Assembly (NCBI RefSeq): GCF_000956595.1
Contig: NZ_JYOO01000010.1
Coordinates: 62,001 to 126,000, forward strand
Direction of reading: 5' to 3'
DNA: 64,000 nt
Source: Priestia aryabhattai B8W22
GTDB taxonomy: Bacteria > Bacillota > Bacilli > Bacillales > Bacillaceae_H
Part shown: positions 17,091 through 26,069 of the stretch, one piece after another
Numbering within the stretch: the first letter of the stretch is position 1
Layout of the letters: each line of letters opens with the position of its first letter
Notes under the pieces: model-generated
Databases searched by the model: none
What the model was told of the DNA's origin: nothing
What the model saw: only the letters and a program-made list of their open reading frames with translations
Translations under genes and position numbers: made by a program

Positions 17091-17736
17091 CCTTAATCCC
17101 CCTAATTGATTGATAATGAAAAAGTTCTTTCAACTCCTCTAGCTGTGCAATAAATCGAACTTGATTCGTTTGAACAAGAGGAAACTTATAGTTTGAAACT
17201 ACTCGGCCTCCAACTAAAATAAGCGGCTGATGTTTGGTCTTTTGTAATCCTTCTATATATTCGTTTGCTTTTTCTATATGATGAGTTAAACTGAACGAGA
17301 TTCCTACTAAATCAGGTTTCCATTGTTCAACAGCGTGCGTTGCATGTAAAAGCGGAGAATCTGCTCCTAAAAGTTTCGTCTGCCATCCGTGCTCCTCAAA
17401 GAGAATGGCAATCATTTTTAAACCTAAAAAATGCTGTTCATTTTCTATACACAAAAACAGACCTTTTTTTTCATTTTTAATAACTTCTTGTCTTATACAC
17501 AATTGATAGCGTGACAAAACATAGTCACAGGTAGTAGTAGCTAAATGTTCATCAGCCACTGAAATTTCATCTTCTTCCCACATCATACCGATTTGAGCCA
17601 TTGATACTGAAATGAATTGCTGAAAAATATAAAATGTGTCGAAACCCTGCTGTCTTTTTTTCCACACAATATTCCAAGCTTCATCTTGATTCCCTGATAA
17701 CAGTAGTTTAGTCAAGCGTTCTATGCTTTCAATCAA
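17077..17736 (-). CDS. Free-standing cobalamin-binding protein with CarH/LitR-type photosensor motifs
   Basis: A 219-residue protein with a helical-bundle domain (1-90) and a Rossmann B12-binding domain (91-219). The bundle has W53 followed nine residues later by E63-H64, the Wx9EH motif of adenosylcobalamin photoreceptors. The B12 domain has E100-x-H102-x-x-G105, the ExHxxG lower-ligand motif, and the later SFSLTHH and GGRV segments of the fold. There is no MerR DNA-binding domain. The TTG start follows GAGGTG. It overlaps the STAS gene by 14 bases, so a light or cobalamin signal passed to a STAS partner is a reasonable inference. Light sensing itself is not shown by sequence. Confidence 0.8.
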   Translation of the reverse strand: MIESIERLTKLLLSGNQDEAWNIVWKKRQQGFDTFYIFQQFISVSMAQIGMMWEEDEISVADEHLATTTCDYVLSRYQLCIRQEVIKNEKKGLFLCIENEQHFLGLKMIAILFEEHGWQTKLLGADSPLLHATHAVEQWKPDLVGISFSLTHHIEKANEYIEGLQKTKHQPLILVGGRVVSNYKFPLVQTNQVRFIAQLEELKELFHYQSIRGIKVVDY

Positions 17737-17876
17737 GAAACCACCTCTTTTCAGTCAAACGACTTGTTTTTTTACTCTGTTATTACCAACCATACCACTT
17801 AAAGCACTGGCACTCTACAGTAAAATATTCTCACACCGACAAAATAGCAGCGTACTTCTCTGACAGATCGATCTTT

Positions 17877-18602
17877 TTATTTTTCAAAATCAACGAGGTA
17901 GTGATGCAGCAAGTGACGGTTTTGTTCATTGTATAAGTACGCATACACAGGACGTCCTATTGTGCCGTAAGTCATTCTTTCTCCAAGAAGACCTATATCT
18001 GTTAGAAATTTTAAATATTTCCGAATAGACACTCTTGAAATTCCCGTTTTTTCAGCCACATCATCGGTTGAAAAAGGATAATCTTTAAGATGCACAATGG
18101 CTTCTACGATGACTTCTAATGTTCCTGTCGTTAGACCCTTAGGCAACGGCTCTACCGGAGCTTCTTTTATTTTTTTATTAGACAGCAGCCCGTCTAATTC
18201 CTGTTGATTAAGCTGAGGTTGCTGTTTTAACGTACGAAATGTTTGTTTGTAAGCCGAAAGTGCTTGATAAAAGCGTTCAAATGTAAAAGGCTTAATCAAA
18301 TAATCAATCGCTCCGTAGCGTAAAGCTTGCTGAATCGTTTGGGCATCCGAAGCAGCGGTGATAAAAATGACGTCTATTTCCTCTTGTTTTGTTCGAATCT
18401 CTTGTAAAACTCTCAAACCGTTTTGCCCAGGCATAAAGATATCAAGCAGCACTAAATCAACTTGATGTTCATTTACCTTCACTAAGGCTTCATGACCCGA
18501 ATGAGCAACAGCGACTACTGTAAACCCCTCTATCTCTTCAATGTACTTTTGATTAAACTGAGCAACCATTGGGTCATCTTCAACAATTAATACTTTAATC
18601 AA
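17877..18602 (-). CDS. Response regulator of the CitB/DcuR (MalR/DctR) family
   Basis: A 241-residue regulator with receiver domain (acid pocket D9-D10, phosphoacceptor D54, T82, K104) and a C-terminal helix-turn-helix (about 165-225, STDDVAEKTGISRVSIRKYL). The linker is that of the CitT/DctR/MalR branch, which controls C4-dicarboxylate or citrate transport. I choose TTG 18602, eight bases after AAGGAG, over an upstream ATG without a site; it then overlaps the kinase stop by eight bases. No transporter gene lies next to the pair, so the substrate cannot be deduced. Confidence 0.88.
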   Translation of the reverse strand: MIKVLIVEDDPMVAQFNQKYIEEIEGFTVVAVAHSGHEALVKVNEHQVDLVLLDIFMPGQNGLRVLQEIRTKQEEIDVIFITAASDAQTIQQALRYGAIDYLIKPFTFERFYQALSAYKQTFRTLKQQPQLNQQELDGLLSNKKIKEAPVEPLPKGLTTGTLEVIVEAIVHLKDYPFSTDDVAEKTGISRVSIRKYLKFLTDIGLLGERMTYGTIGRPVYAYLYNEQNRHLLHHYLVDFEK

Positions 18603-20196
18603 CTTGATCTCTCCTTGTTTCGTACGGAATATCAATATAGAATGTGGTACCGCTATTTATAAATGAGTCAATGACGATTTGGCCACCTAGTTCATCAATC
18701 GTTTGCTTCACTAAATGCAGCCCAAACCCTCTGCTCGTTCCTTTTGTAGAAAAGCCTTTTTTGAAAATCTGATTCATTGTATCGGAAGGAATGCCGCAGC
18801 CTGTATCCGTGACTTGAATCGTAAGTTTATTGTTTTTATACACAAGCATAACGGACACTTTTTTAGAGGCTTGATGACAAACTGAATCAATTGCATTATC
18901 AATTAAATTTCCAATAACGGTAATGAGATGATGAGTAACGTGTGGATCTGAAGGTTCTGGAATAACTTCATCAGCGGAAAACGTCAGTTCTACGCTTTCC
19001 TCTCTAGCATAACTCATTTTGCCCATTAGAAACCCTGCCAACGCATGATCTTTAATAGATTTAGTCACTGAACTAGATTCATCGACACGGTGATTAACAA
19101 GCTGATGAATATACGTTTTTAGCTCATCATAATAATTCATCTGCACCATTCCTAAAATCACATGAAGTTTATTCATAAATTCATGCGATTGTGCTCGAAG
19201 CGCTTCCACATACATTTTAACACCTGTTAGCTGTTCTGCTAAGATATTAACTTCTGTTTTATCCCGAAACGTAGAAAGTGCCCCTACAATCTCTTCGTTT
19301 ACCACTAGCGGAACCCTATTAACTACAATGGCTACTCCATTTATGACTTGCTCTTCATCATAATGGGATTCCCCCGTAGACAAAACGTCGTCCAATCTGG
19401 AGGTGGGCATATACTCTCGAATAGACAAACCGATTGGCTCTGGTGCTAATCCTGCTTTAACAAATAAGCGGCGTGCAGAACGATTAGCAAGTGTAATATT
19501 ACCTTCTTTATCAACAGCTATCACTCCTTCACGAACCGACTGCAGCATAGTGCTTCTCTCTTCTAGAATTTTAGCAATTTCAGAAGGTTCCAAGCCAAAT
19601 AAAATTTTCTTTATGTAATTCGCTAATAAAATAGCACCAAGAACGCCTACAAGTAAACCAATTAATGAACCTAAAACAATTCGACGATGCCCATCTCTAA
19701 TGGCTTCATTTACATTATTCAAAGAAATCCCCACAGCTACTGCGCCAATTTGTTGATTTTTCTCATTATAGATGGGTGCAAAAGCGCGCAGAGATTTATC
19801 AAGCGTTCCTTTTGATACAGATACATAAGATTTCCCGTGCAATGATTTTTGCTCATCGCCTCCGGCAAACCTCTTTCCTATCTTTTTAGGATCTGGGTGA
19901 GATTGGCGAATTCCATTCATATCTATAACAACGATAAACAAGACGCTTGATTTTTTACGAATTCGTTTAGTAAACTCCTGAATTGACTGAGGTGTTTTTG
20001 TCTCTAGTCCTTCTTTCACGTTCGTTGATTCTGAAATAATTGTAGCAATAGTCCGAGCTTTTTCAGCCTGTTGATCTCGAATATTTTTTCCAATTGAACT
20101 GCTAACTAATAAATCCGTCAACAATAGCGATAGAATCACCACCATGCATACAAGCAACACCGTGATGCTTCGCAGCCCCATTCTTCCCTGTTTCAC
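18595..20196 (-). CDS. Sensor histidine kinase of the CitA/DcuS (MalK/DctS) family
   Basis: A 533-residue membrane sensor: helix 1 (about 10-32), an extracytoplasmic Cache-type ligand domain (about 35-170), helix 2 (about 173-195), a PAS domain (about 215-320), and a short SpoOB-type dimerisation segment with H338 in RAQSHEFMNKLHVILGM. The HATPase domain ends the protein. This layout is specific to carboxylate sensors. The GTG start follows GAGGG by six bases. It is co-transcribed with the response regulator just after it. The likely ligand is a small di- or tricarboxylate. Confidence 0.88.
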   Translation of the reverse strand: MKQGRMGLRSITVLLVCMVVILSLLLTDLLVSSSIGKNIRDQQAEKARTIATIISESTNVKEGLETKTPQSIQEFTKRIRKKSSVLFIVVIDMNGIRQSHPDPKKIGKRFAGGDEQKSLHGKSYVSVSKGTLDKSLRAFAPIYNEKNQQIGAVAVGISLNNVNEAIRDGHRRIVLGSLIGLLVGVLGAILLANYIKKILFGLEPSEIAKILEERSTMLQSVREGVIAVDKEGNITLANRSARRLFVKAGLAPEPIGLSIREYMPTSRLDDVLSTGESHYDEEQVINGVAIVVNRVPLVVNEEIVGALSTFRDKTEVNILAEQLTGVKMYVEALRAQSHEFMNKLHVILGMVQMNYYDELKTYIHQLVNHRVDESSSVTKSIKDHALAGFLMGKMSYAREESVELTFSADEVIPEPSDPHVTHHLITVIGNLIDNAIDSVCHQASKKVSVMLVYKNNKLTIQVTDTGCGIPSDTMNQIFKKGFSTKGTSRGFGLHLVKQTIDELGGQIVIDSFINSGTTFYIDIPYETRRDQVD

Positions 20197-20241
20197 ATTC
20201 TTCCCTCGCTTCCCTGCTTTTCTTGTTTATAGCACAAGAAA

Positions 20242-20271
20242 AAGATCTTATCTAGAGCCAGATAAGATCTT
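20242..20271 (-). terminator. Terminator of corA
   Basis: A 12-bp perfect stem (20242-20253 with 20260-20271) and a six-base loop, followed by T-rich sequence on the minus strand, about 65 bases after the CorA stop. Confidence 0.85.
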
Positions 20272-20335
20272 CGCTTATTTAATTTCATTTTTACTGAGTT
20301 GATTAACATTTATACAGGAAGGTTAACAATCTACT

Positions 20336-21301
20336 TTATAGTTTAGGTCCTTTTCTGTATTTGAACCATCCCATTTTATAAAAGGCAAAGACCATTACGC
20401 CTACAAGCCCAATCATAATGCCCAGTACAATAAAATAGTTATATTTTCCCGTCAGTTCCGGCATATATGAAAAGTTCATGCCATAGAGGCCAGCAATAAA
20501 CGTCAACGGTAAGAAAATAGCTGACATAAGCGTTAGCGTAAACATGATTGAATTCATACGATCCGAATTAATCGACATAAAGCTTTCTCTAATATCATTT
20601 GACAAATCCCTGCTTGCCTGCATAATTTCAATCATATTTAATAGGTGGTCATAAATATCATTAAAATAGCGAACCTGCTCTTTTGCTTTTAACGCATTAG
20701 TTGACATAATACGATACATTAAATCTCTCATGGGGTTTAAAATGCGGCGCATTCGTGACAAATCACTTCGGATGTCATAAAGCTGCCTCATTAATTCATC
20801 CATAGGTTCGTCTTTTGCATTGTCTTCAATATCATCTATGTGATCTTCAAATTTATAAAGCACAGGGAAATATTCATCAACGGTATGATCTAAGAGTTCA
20901 TACATGATATCCCATGTTCCATCTTCGGTAGCCTCAGGATCTTTTTTGATAAGCTCCCACACCCTAGCCACGCTCGTTAGCTTATCCATATGGTAAGTGA
21001 CTAAAAAGTTATCTCCTACAAACGCAGATACTTCTAAGTGCTCAAGCTCTTCTTTATGAAGTGCATAATAGACTAAAAAATAATGCTCATCATACAACTC
21101 AAATTTAGCTCGCTGACCTTGATTCAAACAGTCCTCAACTGCTAAAGGATGAAAATTAAATTGTTCAAGCTGCTTTTTTTCTTCCTCGGTGGGATTGTAA
21201 AAATCAACCCAATACCATTGAAAGTCATGGCTTGAACGGATCTCATTCATTTCTATCTCTTTAATAGATCCTTCTTTGGTTTTAGCTACAATTTTAATCA
21301 T
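20336..21301 (-). CDS. corA: CorA-family magnesium/cobalt channel
   Basis: A 321-residue CorA protein: a large cytoplasmic funnel with alpha/beta start and long coiled helices, then two C-terminal membrane helices. The signature GMN sits at 274-276 (LYGMNFSYMPELTG), where the selectivity loop belongs. The C-terminus is basic (KYRKGPKL). The start at 21301 follows AGAGG; a longer in-frame extension upstream begins without a site and is probably not translated. CorA channels carry Mg2+ and also Co2+ or Ni2+ inward as pentamers. Monocistronic, divergent from the ferritin-like gene. Confidence 0.93.
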   Translation of the reverse strand: MIKIVAKTKEGSIKEIEMNEIRSSHDFQWYWVDFYNPTEEEKKQLEQFNFHPLAVEDCLNQGQRAKFELYDEHYFLVYYALHKEELEHLEVSAFVGDNFLVTYHMDKLTSVARVWELIKKDPEATEDGTWDIMYELLDHTVDEYFPVLYKFEDHIDDIEDNAKDEPMDELMRQLYDIRSDLSRMRRILNPMRDLMYRIMSTNALKAKEQVRYFNDIYDHLLNMIEIMQASRDLSNDIRESFMSINSDRMNSIMFTLTLMSAIFLPLTFIAGLYGMNFSYMPELTGKYNYFIVLGIMIGLVGVMVFAFYKMGWFKYRKGPKL

Positions 21302-21452
21302 AAGATAACCTCTGTCTTTTTTGATACTATTCTCTGCACATACCCTTTTTACCATTTTGTTAAACTTTTTTCTTTTAATGTACGCCTTTTGTTGTCTATA
21401 CATACGATGATGGTGACGACAAGAGAACAAAACGGTGAGGAGGTATATCCAT

Positions 21453-21908
21453 ATGTATGAATTTCACTCCCGGCATGAAGAATATTGGGAAGATGATACA
21501 AGACTAGACGAACAGCTTTTAAGAGATATAAACAAAGCTGTAAATGATGAGTTTTCCGCTATTCACTACTATACACGCCTAGCAGAGCTGGCTCCTAATA
21601 ATCAGGTTCAACAAGCTATATTAGGTATTCGGCAGGATGAAATTAAACACTTTGACTGGTTTTCTAAAGCCTATTATGATTTATCAGGCAGCTACCCACA
21701 GATTTCATTAAACATAAAACTGCCAAATACTTTTCAAGAAGGGGTCTCTGAATCCATTAAAGATGAAGTAGAAACCGTTCCATTTTATCAATCAATCGCT
21801 AGAAGAATCACAAATGCTCGAATTCAAAGCCGCATTGTTCGAGCTGCGAGCGATGAACAGCGCCACGGCCAAATTTTTCAAACCATTCAGTCCCACTTCT
21901 CATACTAA
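21453..21908 (+). CDS. Ferritin-like/rubrerythrin-type four-helix protein
   Basis: A 151-residue four-helix bundle with four metal-ligand helices: E33 (AVNDEFSAIHYY), E63xxH66 (DEIKH), E105 (KDEVETVPFY) and E135xxH138 (DEQRH). This is the di-iron carboxylate pattern of rubrerythrin-like proteins, without a rubredoxin domain. The ATG at 21453 comes nine bases after GGAGG. Possible roles are iron handling, peroxide protection or a spore-coat function; the sequence does not decide. The stop codon lies within an unusually long perfect hairpin. Confidence 0.8.
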   Translation: MYEFHSRHEEYWEDDTRLDEQLLRDINKAVNDEFSAIHYYTRLAELAPNNQVQQAILGIRQDEIKHFDWFSKAYYDLSGSYPQISLNIKLPNTFQEGVSESIKDEVETVPFYQSIARRITNARIQSRIVRAASDEQRHGQIFQTIQSHFSY

Positions 21909-21946
21909 ATAATACGCTTGCGACTGCAAGCGTATTATTTAGTATG
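21901..21946. terminator. Long perfect hairpin at the end of the ferritin-like gene
   Basis: A 21-bp perfect stem (21901-21921 with 21926-21946) and a four-base loop. It begins in the last codons of the ferritin-like gene and is followed by GTTTT. It also faces the end of the convergent M20 gene. Confidence 0.8.
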
Positions 21947-21962
21947 GTTTTATCATTATCTC

Positions 21963-23129
21963 TTACTTTGTAGCATTAAATTCTTCTTTGATTTTTTGGA
22001 GCAGCGTTTGATTTGTTAATACGTCATACCCTGTTAATGCCATTGTTTTTGCCCCGAGTATCATTGCTTCTCTTCCTTGCTCACTTAAAGCTGCTTCTCT
22101 AAATTCGTGCGTATGACAAACAAAATAATCATCACAAATTTGAATATACGGATGAATAGCCGGAACAACCTGACTGACATTCCCCATATCTAAAGATCCA
22201 TGATCGCCTTGGTCTTCCGTAATGCTTTGTTCGCTCACGCCTAATGAGATGAGATTATTTGTATAGACATCGGATAATGTTTGATTCGTTTGCATATCAT
22301 CATAAGAAAACTCATAGTTTGAGATTTTTAATTTTGTTCCCGTGGCTAAAGCAGCGCCGTTTGCACATGCCTTCACCTTCTCTGTCACTTCATCTACATA
22401 TGCACGAGTTGAAGCGCGGACATAAAATTGTGCTACTGCATAATCCGGTACAACGTTGGCCGCCTTGCCGCCCTCTGTAATTACTCCGTGAATACGTACA
22501 TCCGGCTTCACATGCTGGCGAAGCGCATTAATGCTATTGAACGTTTGCAATACACCGTCTAGCGCATTGATTCCTTCATGAGGGGCAGCAGCTGCATGTG
22601 CAGATTTTCCGAAGAACTCAAACTGAATGGCATCCATCGCAAGAGAACGCCCGCTTTTTTGGTGACAGTAATAAGGATGTACCATCATAGCTACATCTAA
22701 ATGATTAAAAATGCCTTGTTCAGCCATCGTTACTTTGCCGCCTCGTGTTTCCTCTGCAGGTGTTCCGTATACGTATATTTTACCGCCTGTTTCCGCCACC
22801 GCTTTACTAAGACCAATACCAGCTGCGATTGACATGGTTCCAATTAAGTTATGTCCACATGCATGTCCAAGATCTGGCAGAGCATCGTACTCAGCCATAA
22901 ATCCAATCGATGGACCTGGCTTTTGACTGTCATAAACAGCGGTAAAAGCTGTTGGCAAGTCACATGTACCGATTTCAACTGTGAACCCTTGTTCTTTTAA
23001 AACATCCGTTAATGCTTTGCACGCTTTGAATTCTTCGTGACCAAGCTCAGGGTTTTGTCCAATATATTTGCTTACATCATAAAATGTATCTTGTAATTTA
23101 TTAATTGCTTCATTTATTAATTGTTTCAT
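21963..23129 (-). CDS. M20-family amidohydrolase (peptidase M20 domain 2 type)
   Basis: A 388-residue zinc hydrolase of the M20 family, close in style to PM20D2/AbgB amidases. Metal and catalytic residues are seen in GFMAEYDALPDLGHACGHN, TPAEETRGGK, the HPYYCHQKSGRS region and a late HTHEF. The lid domain has SAHAAAAPHEGINALD. Such enzymes cleave N-acyl amino acids or small dipeptides in the cytoplasm; there is no signal peptide. The substrate is not predictable. AAGGAGAG lies upstream of the ATG. Monocistronic and divergent from the exporter-like gene at 23273. Confidence 0.85.
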   Translation of the reverse strand: MKQLINEAINKLQDTFYDVSKYIGQNPELGHEEFKACKALTDVLKEQGFTVEIGTCDLPTAFTAVYDSQKPGPSIGFMAEYDALPDLGHACGHNLIGTMSIAAGIGLSKAVAETGGKIYVYGTPAEETRGGKVTMAEQGIFNHLDVAMMVHPYYCHQKSGRSLAMDAIQFEFFGKSAHAAAAPHEGINALDGVLQTFNSINALRQHVKPDVRIHGVITEGGKAANVVPDYAVAQFYVRASTRAYVDEVTEKVKACANGAALATGTKLKISNYEFSYDDMQTNQTLSDVYTNNLISLGVSEQSITEDQGDHGSLDMGNVSQVVPAIHPYIQICDDYFVCHTHEFREAALSEQGREAMILGAKTMALTGYDVLTNQTLLQKIKEEFNATK

Positions 23130-23272
23130 TAGTGGTACTCTCCTTTTAAATATTTAAACAAATTATAGTATATTTATTCGTTTTTTGAAAGCTAGTTTTT
23201 AAGACAGGTTTTCCTATCACCTTAATATGCCTTATAATTAAAATACTAACTTTTTTAAAGAAGGTATGCATA

Positions 23273-24328
23273 ATGATTAACATAAAAAAATTAAATTTTT
23301 TAGGCGGTCGTATTATTAAAACAGGCATTGCCGTCTTTTTGACTGCACTCATCTGCCAATCTATTGGCTGGCCTTATATGCTCGCTGTTATTACAGCTAT
23401 TGTTACGATTGAACCAACCGCTGCCGACTCTATCAAAAAAGCGTTTATCCGCTTTCCTGCTTCAGCAATCGGAGCGGCTTTTGCCATGCTTTATACATTT
23501 CTTTTAGGGGTAACGCCGCTTACCTATATGCTTGTTGCCGTTTCTACTATTATATCCTGTTATAAACTGCGTTTACATGCTGGAACACTCGTTGCCACGC
23601 TAACAGGAGTAGCTATGCTGACGATTGTGCACGACCATTATTTCATATCATTTTTAATTCGCCTAGCGACCACTAGTATTGGGCTGCTTACTTCTTCACT
23701 TGTGAATATCATCGTTCTTCCTCCTAATTATACACCGATTATTACGAGGAAAATTCAAAATCTCTCAAAACAAATGAGTAGCGTCTTACAGCAAAGAGGA
23801 AGTGAACTTTCCCAAGTACATGCTTGCCATAAACAAACAAAGCTTCAATTTCAACACCTTTCTGCTGAAATTGAAAAAATTGAGACGCTTTGTGAATACC
23901 AGCGAAAAGAATGGAAGTTTCATCATTTCACTCATACAGCTATGAGAAAATTTCACTATGAATATAAGAAACTTTCTCTTATGCGGCAGCTTGTCTACCA
24001 TATTGGTAATTTAATTTATTTGCCTGCCCATCAGCTGCAAAGTGCAAGACATCAAGTGATATGGGACACTTTCACTTCCTTTCATAACGTCTTACAAAAT
24101 GAACAATATAAAAGCTCTTTTCAGCATCAAACGCTTATTTTAACTTTAAAACAAAGGTTTTGGGCACATAAGCAGGAAGAAAACAGAGTGGATCAGCCTT
24201 TTTCAACAGAGACAACAATGCTGTACGAACTGCTTGCAATTCACCACCTTCTTGAAGAGCTACACCGTATTCATCTTTTGAAGGAACGCTATAACTTAAA
24301 CAATTCGCCTGTCTCGCTTTCTTCATAA
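23273..24328 (+). CDS. Aromatic acid exporter-like (FUSC/ArAE) membrane protein
   Basis: A 351-residue protein with an N-terminal membrane half (about residues 10-150, five to six helices, with the family pattern VITAIVTIEPTAADSIKKAFIR and RLGTT-like RLATTSIG) and a cytoplasmic helical half rich in charged residues. This is the layout of the ArAE/YqjA-like family found in Bacilli. Proposed roles are efflux of aromatic acids or other small molecules. The ATG follows GAAGG. A palindromic terminator sits directly after the stop. Confidence 0.8.
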   Translation: MINIKKLNFLGGRIIKTGIAVFLTALICQSIGWPYMLAVITAIVTIEPTAADSIKKAFIRFPASAIGAAFAMLYTFLLGVTPLTYMLVAVSTIISCYKLRLHAGTLVATLTGVAMLTIVHDHYFISFLIRLATTSIGLLTSSLVNIIVLPPNYTPIITRKIQNLSKQMSSVLQQRGSELSQVHACHKQTKLQFQHLSAEIEKIETLCEYQRKEWKFHHFTHTAMRKFHYEYKKLSLMRQLVYHIGNLIYLPAHQLQSARHQVIWDTFTSFHNVLQNEQYKSSFQHQTLILTLKQRFWAHKQEENRVDQPFSTETTMLYELLAIHHLLEELHRIHLLKERYNLNNSPVSLSS

Positions 24329-24329
24329 A

Positions 24330-24355
24330 AAAATCCTCACATATGTGAGGATTTT
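24330..24355. terminator. Bidirectional terminator between the exporter-like gene and the symporter gene
   Basis: A perfect 26-base palindrome (AAAATCCTCACAT and its complement) with T-rich flanks serves both convergent genes. Confidence 0.85.
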
Positions 24356-24360
24356 CTTGT

Positions 24361-25815
24361 TTACGAAACCTGTGACTCATCTTTCTTATATTCTTTCTCC
24401 CAGTAATCTGCATTTTTAATTCCTAGTTTAACAGGATCAAATACAGGATCTATCCCCTGTTTCTTTTGGGATTCATAGTCTTTTAATGCGACTAATGCAG
24501 GCTTTGCTAAAATTAAAATGGCAATTAAATTTAGCCATACCATAATACCAAGTCCCGCATCACCTAATGCCCAAGCTAGTGATGCTTGTTTAACTGACCC
24601 GTAGAACGTAGCTCCCAGCAGGACAAGCTTTAATGCAAACATAGCCCACTTTCCGTTCTTTCCACGAGTTAGATAAGCAATATTTGTTTCGGCAATGTAA
24701 TAATAAGCCATGATCGTTGTAAACGCGAAGAAGAATAGAGCAACTGCCACGAAGCCAGCTCCAAATCCCGGCAACACTGTTTCAATAGCAGCTTGTGTAA
24801 ATCCAGGCCCTGCTTCTACACCCGGTAAATTTGAAATAATAAATGAACCTCCCGGTCCTTCCGTGTTGTACATGCCTGTGAATAAAATCATAAATGCTGT
24901 TGCTGAACAAACGAACAGTGTATCAATATAAACTGAAAAAGCTTGTACAAGGCCTTGTTTCGCCGGGTGTGAAACTTCTGCTGCAGCTGCTGCATGAGGT
25001 CCTGTCCCTTGTCCTGCTTCGTTTGAATAAATGCCGCGCTTAACTCCCCAAGAAACAGCTAACCCAACAATTCCTCCAAAAGCAGAATCTAATGCAAAAG
25101 CACTTTTAAAAATAAGAGCGATAACTCCCGGCAACTCGGAAATGTTCATGGCAATAATAATAAGAGCTAAAATAATATACCCAAGCGCCATAAAAGGTAC
25201 AACGAATTGGGCTACCCCTGCAATACGCTTAACGCCTCCAAAAATAATAAAAGCAAGAATAATAACTAATCCTACTGCTGTAACCGTTGGACTAACACCA
25301 AATGCATTGTCTATGCCAAGCGCGATGGAATTGGACTGAACGCCCGGCATTAAGATACTCATCGCAACAAGTGCTGCAATGGCAAATAAAATGCCATACC
25401 ATTTCATACCTGTTCCTTTTTCAATGTAGTACGCTGGACCACCTCGATATTGGCCATCTTGCTTAACTTTATAAATTTGAGCAAGTGTTGATTCGATGAA
25501 TGCACTAGAAGCACCAATAAAAGCAACTGCCCACATCCAAAATACAGCTCCTGGACCTCCAAACGCGATAGCTGTCGCAACTCCAGCAATATTTCCTGTT
25601 CCAACTCGTCCTGACAGTGCTAAAGACAATGCTTGAAAGGAAGAAACTCCTGCTTCTGAACTTTTACCTTGAAACATCAGCATGATCATGTCTTTTAAGT
25701 GTCTAACCTGTAAAAACCTCGTTAAAATTGAGAAGAACAAGCCAATCGCAAGACATCCATAAATAACAGGTGTGCTCCATAGCACATTATTCAAACTCGT
25801 TACAAATTGCTCCAA
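24361..25815 (-). CDS. Alanine/glycine:cation symporter (AGCS family, AlsT-like)
   Basis: A 484-residue sodium-coupled amino-acid carrier with about 11 membrane helices. Family hallmarks are present: LSGRVGTGNIAGVATAIAFG near residue 65 and SNEAGQGTGPHAAAAAEVSHP near residue 265. The start is TTG after AAGGGGG, eight bases upstream. The likely substrates are alanine or glycine. It has its own sigma-A-type promoter and shares a terminator with the convergent gene. Which B. subtilis paralogue (AlsT, YrbD, GlnT or YflA) it matches is unclear. Confidence 0.9.
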   Translation of the reverse strand: MEQFVTSLNNVLWSTPVIYGCLAIGLFFSILTRFLQVRHLKDMIMLMFQGKSSEAGVSSFQALSLALSGRVGTGNIAGVATAIAFGGPGAVFWMWAVAFIGASSAFIESTLAQIYKVKQDGQYRGGPAYYIEKGTGMKWYGILFAIAALVAMSILMPGVQSNSIALGIDNAFGVSPTVTAVGLVIILAFIIFGGVKRIAGVAQFVVPFMALGYIILALIIIAMNISELPGVIALIFKSAFALDSAFGGIVGLAVSWGVKRGIYSNEAGQGTGPHAAAAAEVSHPAKQGLVQAFSVYIDTLFVCSATAFMILFTGMYNTEGPGGSFIISNLPGVEAGPGFTQAAIETVLPGFGAGFVAVALFFFAFTTIMAYYYIAETNIAYLTRGKNGKWAMFALKLVLLGATFYGSVKQASLAWALGDAGLGIMVWLNLIAILILAKPALVALKDYESQKKQGIDPVFDPVKLGIKNADYWEKEYKKDESQVS

Positions 25816-25852
25816 ACGATAACCCCCTTATTTTTAATTCAGATTATTTTAA

Positions 25853-25881
25853 ATTATAAGTTAAATTATAAATTTTAACAA
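25853..25881 (-). promoter_or_regulatory. Promoter of the AGCS symporter gene
   Basis: Minus strand: -35 TTGTTA (25876-25881), 17-base spacer, -10 TATAAT (25853-25858). The surrounding 100 bases are almost pure A/T. Confidence 0.7.
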
Positions 25882-26069
25882 TAAAACTCTAAATTAAAAC
25901 TTTATTTTTAGTTAAAATACACAAAAAACGTTATAAAATCTTCAAAAATATCCAAAGATAAACCGTTTACATTCTATAATTATAGTTTTCAAAAAAGAGA
26001 TATTTGCACCTTTCTTCTCACGAACACATAGGCTATAGAAGTTATTTTCTATTAGAAGGTGTGAAAACA

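Noticed and set aside
20336-21430. 43-residue N-terminal extension of CorA
   Set aside because: The added residues are basic and unlike CorA, the start lacks a ribosome site, and the ATG at 21301 has one.
25816-26003. T-box or riboswitch in the AT-rich leader of the symporter gene
   Set aside because: No conserved T-box or aptamer blocks, only a promoter and A/T runs.
26004-26069. N-terminal extension of the lipase
   Set aside because: No ribosome site before it; AGAAGGTG lies just before the ATG at 26070.
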